From NCBI GenBank assembly GCA_001313085.1, contig BBFE01000028.1:1-52993 (forward strand): a stretch of DNA of 52,993 nucleotides. The letters are read 5' to 3'. Position 1 is the first letter of the stretch. Every line of letters starts with the position of its first letter. Shown piece by piece: positions 37,412-47,423 of the stretch. Under the pieces are notes generated by a model that was given only the letters and a program-made list of their open reading frames with translations, was not told where the DNA came from and did no database searches. The stretch is from Paenibacillus sp. JCM 18996 (GTDB lineage Bacteria > Bacillota > Bacilli > Paenibacillales > NBRC-103111). The position numbers and the translations under genes are program-made.

Positions 37412-37448
37412 AAAACCTCTTTAGGACAGCAGTGTCCTGAAGGGGTTT
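37412..37448 (+). terminator. Long hairpin terminator after pgcA
   Basis: AAAACCTCTTTAGGACA pairs with TGTCCTGAAGGGGTTTT with few mismatches; it is A-rich on one side and T-rich on the other, so it could work in both directions. Confidence 0.75.
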
Positions 37449-37483
37449 TAGAATGTACGACAGCATGTGAAGGAGTGGAAGAG

Positions 37484-39540
37484 TTGGTCCAATGGTACAA
37501 GCAGTGGAATCATAGGCTGCAAAAAAATATTATGGTGGGTTGTCATCGCCGGTCTGGTGGCTTCCATCCCTATGGCAGTGAATAGAATTAATCGGGAACA
37601 GTCGGCGAATAAGGTGGAATTTGTTTTCGATTACCGCAATTTGCTTGAAATATCCGATTACAGGAGCAATCCGGCCGGGTTCGTCGCGGACCAGTTAGAT
37701 CAGCTAAAGAAGGCGGGCGTGCATTCTTTGGCTTTCTACGAATCGTCCCTTAACGAACTGAAGCTGGAACGCAAGATTGAGTTGTTTAATTCAAGAGACG
37801 CCAGAGCTTTGAACCAAACGCCGATTTCACCTACCGAAAACTTCACTTATCTGCTGTTTGCTGATGCGCAGGCGGAGAAGCAGTATAAACCGGTGATACA
37901 AAAAAGCATTTTCTTCGATCGGCGTCAACACGCGGCCTTGGAGCTATAAAAAATCAACCGGGGTTGATTATTGAGATGCCCATGGACGAAGCCGTGTTAA
38001 AACCGATGGACCCCGATTTCGCCACCATGAGCGAGTTAAAGGCGCAAGGATCCATCCTGTGATACGGTTGTCAAACCGCAGGGCGTTTGTGCCGGAACAA
38101 TACGACGCCATGTTGGGCGAAATGAAGAAGCTGGGAGTATCCCGGTTGATTATAGACGGTGAAGAAGTGCCGGGGTATAACGACGATCCGAAACGATCCG
38201 GTTTAAAGGACTTCTCAGCGCTGTTGAAGAAGCATGGCATCGGCTGAGTGCGATCGAGCTGCTTAAACAGCCGCAAAAAAAGGGTTCGACAAAGTCGCCA
38301 AGGATATAGGCTATAATGTAGTAAGGCTCCATTCCTTTACGGAAAAAAAGATTCGGACAAGCTGTCCGAAAGCTTATCCGGGGCGGCACTCAAGCAGCAA
38401 ATCCTGACCACTTCGGACCGCTTCGTGCTGGCAGTGAAGGACCGCAACATCCGCATGGTCTTCCTGCACGCCCACGCTACCAAAAAAATGCGGATAAGGC
38501 CAAAATTGCGGACCCTTTAAATAGTATCTATGCTTCACTGCAGGGCCCGATGGAGCTGTGAACCGGATTCAGCACTCAGGCTTCACACTAGGGCAATCCC
38601 AACCTTTCCAATCCGTCACTCCGGGCTGGATGAAATTTGCGAAAATCGTGCTGTTTGCTGCAGCCCTTTCGCTGCTTGCTTTGACAGTGAGCTACTTTGA
38701 ACCTGCACTGGCTCTGGCTGTATTGGCGCTGGGGGTATTTGGGGCTGCCGGACTCTATGTGGTTTCTCCAAGCCTGTGTTCCCAGCTGTTAGCTTTGGCC
38801 GCAGCCATATGCGCGCCAAGTGTGGCCATGATTCGGGCCATCCGCACGGTGGAAAGCGGCGCTGCACAGAAAGCGGGGTCTCGTCTGGGCTTCAGCTTGC
38901 AGCTCTTCTTGAGAACCACGGTGACTTCCCTGATGGGTGTCTTGTTTATTATCGGATTGCTGAACGGAATCACTTACTCGCTGCTGCTTGAACAGTTCCG
39001 GGGCGTGAGCGCGCTGCACCTGCTGCCGATCGTAATCACAGTTATCTATTTGCTCTTTTACAGCCGGCCGCTTACCCTGTCGCAGAGGGCGGGTAAAGTG
39101 GGAAGTGTGCTGAAATACAACATCAATGTGCTGTGGATCATAGTGGCGGGAGCTGCTTTGGCCGCCATTTACTATTATTTGACGAGAACGGGGAACGCGG
39201 GACAAGCTTCGGCTTTCGAAATTTACTTCCGCTCGTTCCTGGAAAACACATTAAGAATAAGGCCGCGGACTAAAGAATTCCTCATTGCCCATCCTCTGTT
39301 TATCCTGGGCGCTTACTTATCCGTCAGATATAAGAACGCGGTGTATGTGATGTTGATTGGGGTAATCGGCCAATTATCCATCGTTGATACCTTTGCCCAC
39401 CTGCATACTCCCGTTATGATCTCGGCGATAAGGATCACCTACGGTATTGTGTTCGGAGTGCTGACAGGCATCGTGTTTATAGTTGTCTGGGAATTTATTG
39501 CAAGGAGTTGGAACCGATGGCTCCGGTGTCAAAAGAATAG
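37484..39540 (+). CDS. Large membrane protein (DUF5693 type) coupled to csaB
   Basis: About 683 residues after repair. TTG 37484 lies 8 bp after AAGGAG. One N-terminal helix (ILWWVVIAGLVASIPMAV), a large extracytoplasmic domain to about residue 360, then eight or more membrane helices. No enzymatic motif recognised. Shifts: +A near 37521, 37899, 37950, 38275, 38342 and 38485; -1 near 38050, 38243 and 38549. A missing A near 39531 would place its stop at 39538-39540 and at the same time open the csaB frame, so the two genes overlap by about 24 bp. Position and topology suggest a transport or assembly partner of CsaB. That is inference. Confidence 0.72.
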
Positions 39541-40629
39541 CCCTCTCGGGCTATTACGGCTTTAACAACAGCGGCGATGAAGCTGTGCTTCAATCGATTC
39601 TGCTTGCTCTGAAAGAACAAGGAACGCAGCAGGGAATCACTTTTGAACCGCTGGTGCTGTCCATTAATCCGGAGCTGACCCGGGAAATGTACGGCGTCGA
39701 GGCGGTTCACCGGATGAAACCTAGGGAGGTGCTTCGCGCCCTTCGATCCGTTGACGGATTAATCAGCGGGGGAGGCAGCCTGCTGCAGGATGTGACCAGC
39801 GGCAAAACCATTCCTTATTACACCGCTGTAATTAAATTGGCCCAGTGGTTAGGGAAGCTACCTTCGTTTACTCCCAGGGTATCGGACCGGTTAACCGAAA
39901 GAGCTTCTTTCCGCTCATCCGCTCCGCTTTCCGGAGCAGCAAGTATATTTCCGTCAGGGACAAGGAATCAGCGGGTCTTTTGCGCGAGATTGGACTGTCT
40001 GAATCACGTGTGGACGTAGTGCCGGATCCTGTCATGGGGTTGCCGTTGCGATCAGTAGAAGCTTCTGAACATAAGGCACTGAACCGGTTATCGGAGTTTC
40101 CGTCCGTTATTGGAACGAGGACCGCTCCGAACTGGACGGGCTGGCTTTGGCGCTTCGCAACGTTATGGCAGAGGAGCAACAGGTGAGGGTGCGGTTCCTG
40201 CCGTTTCATCTGCCTCGGATGAAGAGGCATCCCGCTATGTAGCGGACCGGCTGGGTGCTGAATATGCAGGGCGGATAGAAACCGCGCGGGGAATCACGCA
40301 TCCTCAAGACATGCTTGCAGAGGTGGGAAGGTGTTCGCTGCTCATCGGCATGAGGCTGCATTCCTTGATATACGCTGCTTCACAATACGTACCAATGCTC
40401 GGGATTTCGTATGACCCCAAGATAGACCAGTTTCTTCGCCGTTTGGACATGTCTGCATCAGCTTCAGCCGCGAACCTGTCCTCAGATAAACTGGCTGGCG
40501 AGGCGCGGGAGCTGTTGCACCATCCTCAGCAATGGATCGACTCCAAAAAAGCAGCTGATCGACGGACTTAAATCACAGGCCCAGGAGCCCGCCCGGCAGA
40601 TTGCCGTATATTTACGAAATAAAGGATGA
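39517..40629 (+). CDS. csaB: Polysaccharide pyruvyl transferase CsaB
   Basis: Transfers pyruvate ketal from PEP to ManNAc of secondary cell-wall polymer, the ligand of SLH domains. ATG 39517 is 9 bp after AAGGAG and needs one A restored near 39531 (KRIALSGYYGFNNSGDEAVL). Motifs: GGGSLLQD, YSQGIGPVN, VRDKESAGLL, IGMRLHSLIYAA, GISYDPKIDQF. Other shifts: -1 near 39856, 40085 and 40215, +1 A near 40549. Repaired length is about 371 residues, ending VYLRNKG at TGA 40627-40629. Confidence 0.9.
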
Positions 40630-40634
40630 GATGG

Positions 40635-41387
40635 ATGAGTATACCTAAAGTGAGCCTCTTCGGCATTCCTTTTTCCAAAATGAATATGAAGCAAACCGTG
40701 GATTATTTAACTGCAGTTATCGAGCGGAAAGAACCCCATCAAGTCATTACGGCTAACCCGATTATGGTGATGGCGGCTTTGGAAGATCCGAATTATTCGG
40801 AGATGATGAGACGGGCCGAATTGATCGTTCCGGACGGCGCGGGGGTCGTATGGGCCGCGGAGTACGTGGGCAATCCGGTGGCTGAGCGCGTAGCGGGCTA
40901 CGATCTTCTGCATGAGCTGATGAAGGCGGGCGAGCAAAAGCAGTGGAAGGTTTACCTGCTCGGGGCGTCAAGTGAGGTCATTCAAGCAAGTGCGGCGAAG
41001 CTTAAGCTGATGTACCGAAGATTGAAGTTGTCGGAGCCCATGACGGCTTTTTTCGGGGAGGACCAGGACGCGGAGGTTATTGCGGAGATTAAAGCGGCGG
41101 CGCCTGATCTGCTCTTTGTCGGACGTTCGGCATCTACTCAGGAGCCATGGATCGACAAATATAAAAAAAAGCAGCTGTCCGTCCCGGTCATGATGGGTGT
41201 CGGCGGCAGTTTCGACGTCCTGTCAGGTAGAACGAAGCGGGCCCCAGTGCTGTTTCAAAAAAAACTCAAATTGGAATGGTTCTACCGTCTGCTCAAGGAG
41301 CCATGGAGATACAAGCGAATGCTGGCACTGCCGAAATTCGCAGTCAAAGTGATGCGCGAGAAGAAAACGGTGCAAAATCCAAGGTAA
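40635..41387 (+). CDS. tagA: N-acetylmannosaminyltransferase TagA (WecG/TagA/CpsF family)
   Basis: Adds ManNAc from UDP-ManNAc to undecaprenyl-PP-GlcNAc. ATG 40635 follows AAAGGA. Motifs: TANPIMVMAA, VPDGAGVVWAA, GVGGSFDVLSGR, LEWFYRLLKEPWRYKRM. A compensating pair (-1 near 41016, +1 T at 41048-41053) garbles a stretch that should read YPKIEVVGAHDGFFGE. 8-A runs at 41163-41170 and 41257-41264 each add one residue. VGRSASTQEPWI deviates from the usual VGLGxPxQExWI and may hide another pair. About 250 residues. Confidence 0.9.
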   Translation: MSIPKVSLFGIPFSKMNMKQTVDYLTAVIERKEPHQVITANPIMVMAALEDPNYSEMMRRAELIVPDGAGVVWAAEYVGNPVAERVAGYDLLHELMKAGEQKQWKVYLLGASSEVIQASAAKLKLMYRRLKLSEPMTAFFGEDQDAEVIAEIKAAAPDLLFVGRSASTQEPWIDKYKKKQLSVPVMMGVGGSFDVLSGRTKRAPVLFQKKLKLEWFYRLLKEPWRYKRMLALPKFAVKVMREKKTVQNPR

Positions 41388-41466
41388 TTGTTACAATATA
41401 GAGAAAAGCGCCTAAAAAAAACCGTGGAAAACGGTGCTCGCCTTCCTCTAATAAGAACGTTATAAT

Positions 41467-41511
41467 AAATGCGGCACTCTTTTGAATTAACCTTCATTGG
41501 ATGCCGCATTT
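41467..41511 (+). other. Long-loop hairpin in the tagO leader
   Basis: AAATGCGGCA (41467-41476) and TGCCGCATTT (41502-41511) form a perfect 10-bp stem with a 25-base loop. It follows a TATAAT (41461-41466) directly and is trailed by CAGTTTTGTGG, not a proper T run. A terminator, an attenuator or a 5-prime stabiliser are all possible. The 230-bp gap tagA-tagO holds no gene I can support. Confidence 0.5.
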
Positions 41512-41618
41512 CAGTTTTGTGGTTTCATAATTGTTCAGATTTGGTTACTCAGTAGTAGGCTAAATGGGAGAAAGTTATTTCGCCAATAAGTGATTTAGAG
41601 GGGAAAGTGAGAATTACA

Positions 41619-42736
41619 ATGCAATCAATGTATTTATTATACGGAATCGGTTTTGCCGCTGCTTGTCTTATGGCGCTGCTGCTCACGCCCTTGGTGAAGA
41701 AGTTTGCTTTCTGGGTAGGAGCCGTAGATGCGCCGAACCATCGTAAAGTTCACACCCGGATTATGCCGCGTTTGGGAGGCCTCGCGATTTTCCTGGCTTT
41801 CTGCGGTGCATTTCTCATCATTTCCCCTGCTATCGATTCTATTAATTTCAATGTCGCGCTTGGCATTCTGCTAGGCGGCACGATTATCGTTATTGTCGGT
41901 GCGCTCGATGACCGTTTTGATTTGTCGCCAAAAGTGAAGCTGCTAGGCCAGATTATTGCCGCTTCCGTTGTCGTTGCGTTTGGAGTGGAGATTGATTTTC
42001 TGAATATCCCGTTCGGCGATACCACGATCTCCTTAAGCTGGCTGAGCATTCCACTGACTATTCTCTGGATTGTCGGAGTGTCGAACGCCATTAATCTGAT
42101 TGACGGGTTGGACGCCTGTCGGCGGGAGTATCCGCTATTGCTACTTCAACCATTATGGTAGTAGCGTTGATGATGGGCAACGTAACCGTCGTATTGCTGA
42201 GCGTTATTTTGCTGGGAAGCATCATCGGATTCCTGTTCTTTAACTTCCATCCGGCTAAAATTTTCATGGGCGATTCCGGGGCGCTATTCCTGGGCTTTAC
42301 ACTGGCAGCCTTGTCTGTACTAGGCTTTAAACAGGCTACCATGGTATCGCTGCTGATGCCTGTGATGATTCTGGGCGTTCCTTTGTCCGATACGTTCTTC
42401 GCGATCCTCAGGAGATACGTCAACAAGCTGCCGATTTCGGCGCCGGACAAGAATCATCTCCACCACTGCTTGCTGCAGCAGGGATTCAGCCATCCGGTTA
42501 CCGTTTTGATCATATATGCACTCTCTTTAATGTTTGGAGCTTGCGCCGTGCTGCTGTTCTATTTTAAGGCAAGCTTAACCGTTACTATTGTGATTCTGGC
42601 CGCGGTGCTCTTCGTCCTCATCCTGGGTGCGGAGGCAATCGGTATTATAAGCAAGAACAAGAAACCTGTTCTGGGCCTTATCAATAAAATCGGAATCAAG
42701 ACCCTCTCTATCACGAGAGGCCGAATAATGAAATAA
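41619..42736 (+). CDS. tagO: Undecaprenyl-phosphate GlcNAc-1-phosphate transferase TagO
   Basis: MraY/WecA-family integral membrane enzyme that starts teichoic-acid and cell-wall-polymer synthesis. About ten helices. Motifs: DAPNHRKVHTRIMPRLGGLAIF, VGALDDRFDLSPKVKLLGQ with the DD Mg site, NAINLIDGLDGL, FMGDSGALFLG, and the HLHHCLLQQGFSH loop. One missing G near 42113 (GACGGCCTG) shifts the frame. ATG 41619 gives about 373 residues; GTG 41607 is an alternative start. Confidence 0.92.
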
Positions 42737-42751
42737 ATCGTATTCTTTTCG

Positions 42752-42784
42752 AACCGTCAAGCTTAAGCTTGGCGGTTTTTTTTT
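42752..42784 (+). terminator. Terminator after tagO
   Basis: AACCGTCAAGC and GCTTGGCGGTT form an 11-bp stem with loop TTAA, followed by eleven T. Confidence 0.9.
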
Positions 42785-42946
42785 CAAAATAATAGAGAGT
42801 ATAAATATTGGGAGTCCGTGGGGTTCCATTTTTTTGCCATGTCCGAAGAAGTTTCTGTCTTTTTTTGCTAAACAAAAGATTCGTATCTGCCGATATAGAC
42901 CATGTAAGAAACTGTGTTTTAGATCAAAGGAGAGGAATTCTAAACG

Positions 42947-45900
42947 ATGAAGAAAAAAAGATGCTGCATTGGGTAATGATCGTGGCGCTTATAGTAACGC
43001 TTCTGCCCGTGTCGTTGGGCAATCAGGTTCAAGCAGCTACGGGAGCCGGTTCTTTTTTCCCAGACAGTGCGGAGCTTGGCAAAACAGCCAATTTTATCGA
43101 TTTAAAGGATAATGCGGCTTCAGACGCCGGCCTGCAGAGGGCAAACGTCTATATTTCCAGCGGAAAAAAACAATGTCGATCAACGGATCGTTTCAGGGAG
43201 TGGAAAGCAATTCCTTGTCGATTCGAGTAGACCAGCTCAGGAAGAAGTCGCCTGCCGGTTGGGAAGCCGATCCAACACATTATAATATTGCTTCTGTCAC
43301 TTTAGATGCTAATTCTTCAAAACGTTTCCAAGCGAATATTGTTGAATTGTTCCCGGGGTATAACCAGATTACGATTTCGGGCAAACAGGGAAATACGCAG
43401 CCTGCAGACACTTTCTTTGTCCTTTACGAGGAGGCTCCTTATCTGCAGAATCTCCAAGTGCTCTCCGGTTCGGCCCAACCCCAGTACCTTAACGAGGGGG
43501 TCAGAACGGTTGTAACCAATAATTTGATCTCTTTACAAGGTAAAGCGCCTAATGCCACGGAAGCAGTAATCAATGGTTTCTCTACCAGTCCTCTGGCGGA
43601 CGGGACTTTCTATATTTCGGGAGTGCCCTTAAATCGAGGTTTGAACACCATCAGCATGACATTAAAAAACAGCTACGTCCAAAGTTGATCTTAAGAGACA
43701 AGTTTATTTGTATGACGCAGGCAATCCGTTCTCCAGAGTGAACATTGAACATATTGGAGATTTGCCGGCTTCTATCCTGGACTCGGGCAACCAGCCGCTT
43801 CTGACGGGCCAGACACCGACGGGTACGAATGACGAGAGGGCCAATCTGGATATTGAAATGTTGGTGCCTTACAGCAGCGCACCGTTTTCCTCTTCTGACG
43901 CTAATCAATATATCAACATCAATGCGGCTACTCCAGGTAAGGCCAGTGATATCGGTTTCGATCCGGCCAGCCTGAAAGAGGAAATAATTAAAGGCAGCGA
44001 CGGGGTAACCAATGCTTATAAATTGATTAATTTTAAAACGAATCCATACAGCTTTCCGGCTTCATCGAATCAAACCGTAACTCTGAACGTATACTACAAT
44101 TCGCTGCTCACCCTTAACTCCGGGTTTAAATATTACCCAGGAGATACGAAAATCTCCAACATTCAGCTTATCACTGAAAATGTCCTGCCGGTAGGAACGG
44201 AGTATAAAATCACTGGAACCACAGCTACAACCCCTCTGGATAAAGGAGAAGTAAATAAGTCCGATTTTTTTATGTAGTGGTGGAAAGCGATAAAGCCATC
44301 GGAAGTGATTATAATGCAGCATCTCCTCAAGGTAAAACGCTTCAAGTTAAGTTTCCAGACGGAACTGTTAAGTCTTTGACCGCGGAAACGAATTGGAACT
44401 ACTATGATTCCAATGCATCAGGTGTGCAAACTTTAAACAAGAACAAAGAAATTTACCATGTGACCAACCTGCCCAGCGGAGTCAACAGCCTGTTGTTTTA
44501 TTACACGGCCAATCAATCCGCATACAGTACGATGGTTACCAGGATATCCAAAAGCTATATTTATCTGGAAAACCCGATCGACGGCCAGGTCGTAAATTAT
44601 AACTCCAAGTCCGAACCGGGTAAGATTATTTCGATTAAAGGCAGTTCATAGGATTCGAGAGCGTCCAACAGCCACAGTACGAATTTTTTTCATTAACGGC
44701 AAAACAACTTACGTTGATCCCTCAAATGCAGCAAGCGCACCATTGTTTACTCTTGATACCACCGGTATACCGCAATTGCTGAAATTCACAGCTAATGCAG
44801 TCATCGGAACCCATCTTAATGTGGGTGAGAACCGCATCCGGATTGTCGGTAGATATCAGGAGAGCGGCAGCACGCGAGAAGTAAGCAAAGAAATCAAAAT
44901 CGTTATTTTTTTGACACTAACATACCGACGATCCTTAAGCTTCAGCCTTCTTATATAAATCGTAAAGCGGACAATACACTGGACAGGGTTGCCCTAACAG
45001 ATCCGGCTCTTTTTTTACAATCCTGCCTGAACAATTGCAGAATAAATCCGGCAAATATGTGACGAGCCTCAAAGAATATGACCTTGTATTCCAGCTTAGC
45101 GGAGTTGATAGAGTCAGGTTGACTCAGGCGGCAGCGAGGTTCTTGCGGACCAGCCTATAACCAACTTTGCCAGCGGCGCCGCAGCCAATGTAGAGTGCAA
45201 TCCTTGTACATCGGCCAGCTCGGTGATCAGGGTGAAGGACCGTTTGTTCGATAACCCGGGAAGCCATATTTATACTCTGGAAGTAACCAATTCAAACGGT
45301 GCCAAGAACACTCAAACCCTGGAAATCGTAAGAGAACCTTCCGGTTACCGCAAGGTATCGCCGGTTCCTACGGTGGACGATAAAATTGTAGTGAACAAAA
45401 AAAACTTTGTGGACATTATCCTCGAAGCGGAAGCCGCGCAGGAAGTATTGATTGACGGAAAGCCGGCTGTGAGACTGACAGGCACCGATATGTACCGGGC
45501 GACTTATATGGGCTTGAAACCCAATAAGGAGAATGCGATCAAACTGCAGATCAAACGGAACAGCACGGCTCCAATCAACGATACGCTCAGAGTGTATTAC
45601 ACCAACTCGAACCAGAATTACGAGCAATTTATGGAGCCGTTGTCCACCAAGCACTCCGTGTTTAACGGCGCACTGAATCTGACTTTCCCTAAAGGAACGA
45701 TTCTTAAATCGGCAAACCCGAACGATCCGAAGAACTTCAAGTTCTATGAAAGCCAGAATCTGCTGTTCGGATTAGCTGACCCGGCAACGGGGGCCGTCGC
45801 TCTCCGAGACGACGCAGGCAATACCATCAACAACAATGAAGGACTGGCCGCGAATTTTACTGCTACCAGCGTACTGAGACATTTTTTTTCCCGTATCTCT

Positions 45901-46857
45901 GATGTTTACTGGCTGTCCGGAGGGTATGGAGAATCTCCGACAAATAAAAAATTGGATGGCGTTCTGCCGATTTTCAAAGATGGTACGGATATCAGGGCAT
46001 TTACCGATCCGCAATTAACAAGCAGAAGGCTGGTACCCACCGAAAGAGGTACAATCACATTGAAATTTGATCCTTCGGTGGTGCAGGATGCGGGAACAGT
46101 GGTGTCTGTGCTTATGCTGAACGACCAGGGGCAATGGAAGATACTAGGCGGCGAAGTCGATACGACTAAGAACACCATTACCGTTCCATTCGATCAATTT
46201 GGATATTATATGGTAGGAAAAGGAAAAAAGCAGCTTTCTGGATGTTGCCAGGCACGGGTGGGCGAGAAATATACTGTCCGCAATGTTTGCTAAAGGATAT
46301 ATGCCTGCATTGTATTACAACGACATGGGTGCGGATGAGAACATTACCCGCGGTGAATTCGCCAAAATTCTTGTCAAAGCATTCAACCTTCCTTTGATCA
46401 CCGATGACAAAAAACACGTTTGTAGATGTTTTGTCGGGCTCCAGCTCTCCGAAGTGGGACTATTACAGCATTGAAACCGCCGCAAGAGCCGGGATTGTCA
46501 CCGGTATGGAGAACAACGTGTTCGCTGCCGACCAGCTGCTGGAAAGACAGCAGGCAGCGACCATGATTGCCCGCGCGAATGAGTTGAAGCTTTCCATGCG
46601 GGGAGATAAGCTCGATGCTTCTTTGGATAAAATATTCACGGACCGTCCGCAGATCGATTCTTACGCAAGACCGGCGGTGGAAGCGTCTACAAGGCCAAGA
46701 TCATGGAGGCATACCGAACGTCCTGTTCCAGGGCCAGAAACAAAGCTATCGTTTTGAGCCAAAAGCTTACCTGACCCGTGCTCAAGCAGCCCAAATTGCG
46801 GTAAGAGTAATACAGAGTAGCAGCAGCAAGGTGTTCCCTAAAAAAAACTTCGATTAA
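42947..46857 (+). CDS. Large secreted surface protein with C-terminal SLH repeats
   Basis: About 1,300 residues. ATG 42947 after AAAGGAGAGG begins a signal peptide (MKKKMLHWVMIVALIVTLLPVSLGNQVQA) once the 7-A run at about 42951 is reduced. The middle 950 residues are beta-rich, Ser/Thr/Asn-rich segments resembling Ig-like surface repeats, with no catalytic motif. The end holds three SLH repeats (FLDVARHGWARN, FVDVLSGSSSPKWDYY, FTDRPQIDSYARPAVEAVYKAKIMEGIP). About fifteen shifts, mainly A/T runs; losses near 44648, 45026, 45116, 46686 and 46707. The stretch 44640-45220 is the least certain. It follows the SCWP genes, so its anchor is made next door. Confidence 0.75.
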
Positions 46858-46872
46858 TATTGTTGCTTAAGG

Positions 46873-46903
46873 CGTCCCGGACTCTATTCGGGACGTTTGT
46901 TGC
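46873..46903 (+). terminator. Probable terminator after the SLH surface protein
   Basis: CGTCCCG (46873-46879) and CGGGACG (46889-46895) form a 7-bp stem followed by TTTGTTG. Confidence 0.6.
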
Positions 46904-47423
46904 GTTAATGAAACTAAAAAATCAACTTGCCTTTCACACCCTTTCCTTCCAAATACTGCATGATACGAAAGTCACGTCAGGGATGTATACTAATACCAGT
47001 GAAATAAATGGAATAAGAGTAATGATATAACAGAAAGAACAGAATATTCTGTCAAATCATTCTTCCATTATTTCGAAATTATTTCGCGGGCACCGCAACT
47101 TTTTTTGCAAAACCGTGCGTTTAATACAGTGGAATCAACAATACAGACAGATGACCGCTCCGCAGCATGGATTTATTTTACAATTCTCGCTTTACGGGCA
47201 CCCAGCAAGCGTTGTATAATGTTTTAGTGTGTGAATATGTAAATCTATGCATTCTATCATTTTATTTACAAGTTTCTGTAGCGAAGAGTTACAGACCTAA
47301 TTATATTGTTAATTCATGCTCAACTCTGGGAAGGGGGTGAATCGGAAAATGAGGGAATCGAGCTCTTATATTTCATTAAATAATAAACATACGCAAGATA
47401 TCCGAGGAGGAGAAAATAAGTTT
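46904..47423 (+). promoter_or_regulatory. Long AT-rich leader region of the S-layer gene
   Basis: 520 bp without a supported gene. It contains at least one sigma-A type promoter, TTTACG (47191-47196), 18 bp, TATAAT (47215-47220), about 200 bp before the start codon, and a weaker TATACT near 46986. The mRNA would have an untranslated leader of about 195 bases, typical of highly expressed S-layer genes with stable messages. GAGGAGG at 47404-47410 is the ribosome site. Confidence 0.5.
47191..47220 (+). promoter_or_regulatory. S-layer gene promoter
   Basis: TTTACG, 18-bp spacer, perfect TATAAT. Best match in the 500-bp gap. Confidence 0.5.

Noticed and set aside
41411..41440. Minus-strand terminator from ACCGT-GGAAA-ACGGT next to an A run
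   Set aside because: Read on the minus strand it has terminator form, but there is no minus-strand gene to end, and the A run may be inflated.
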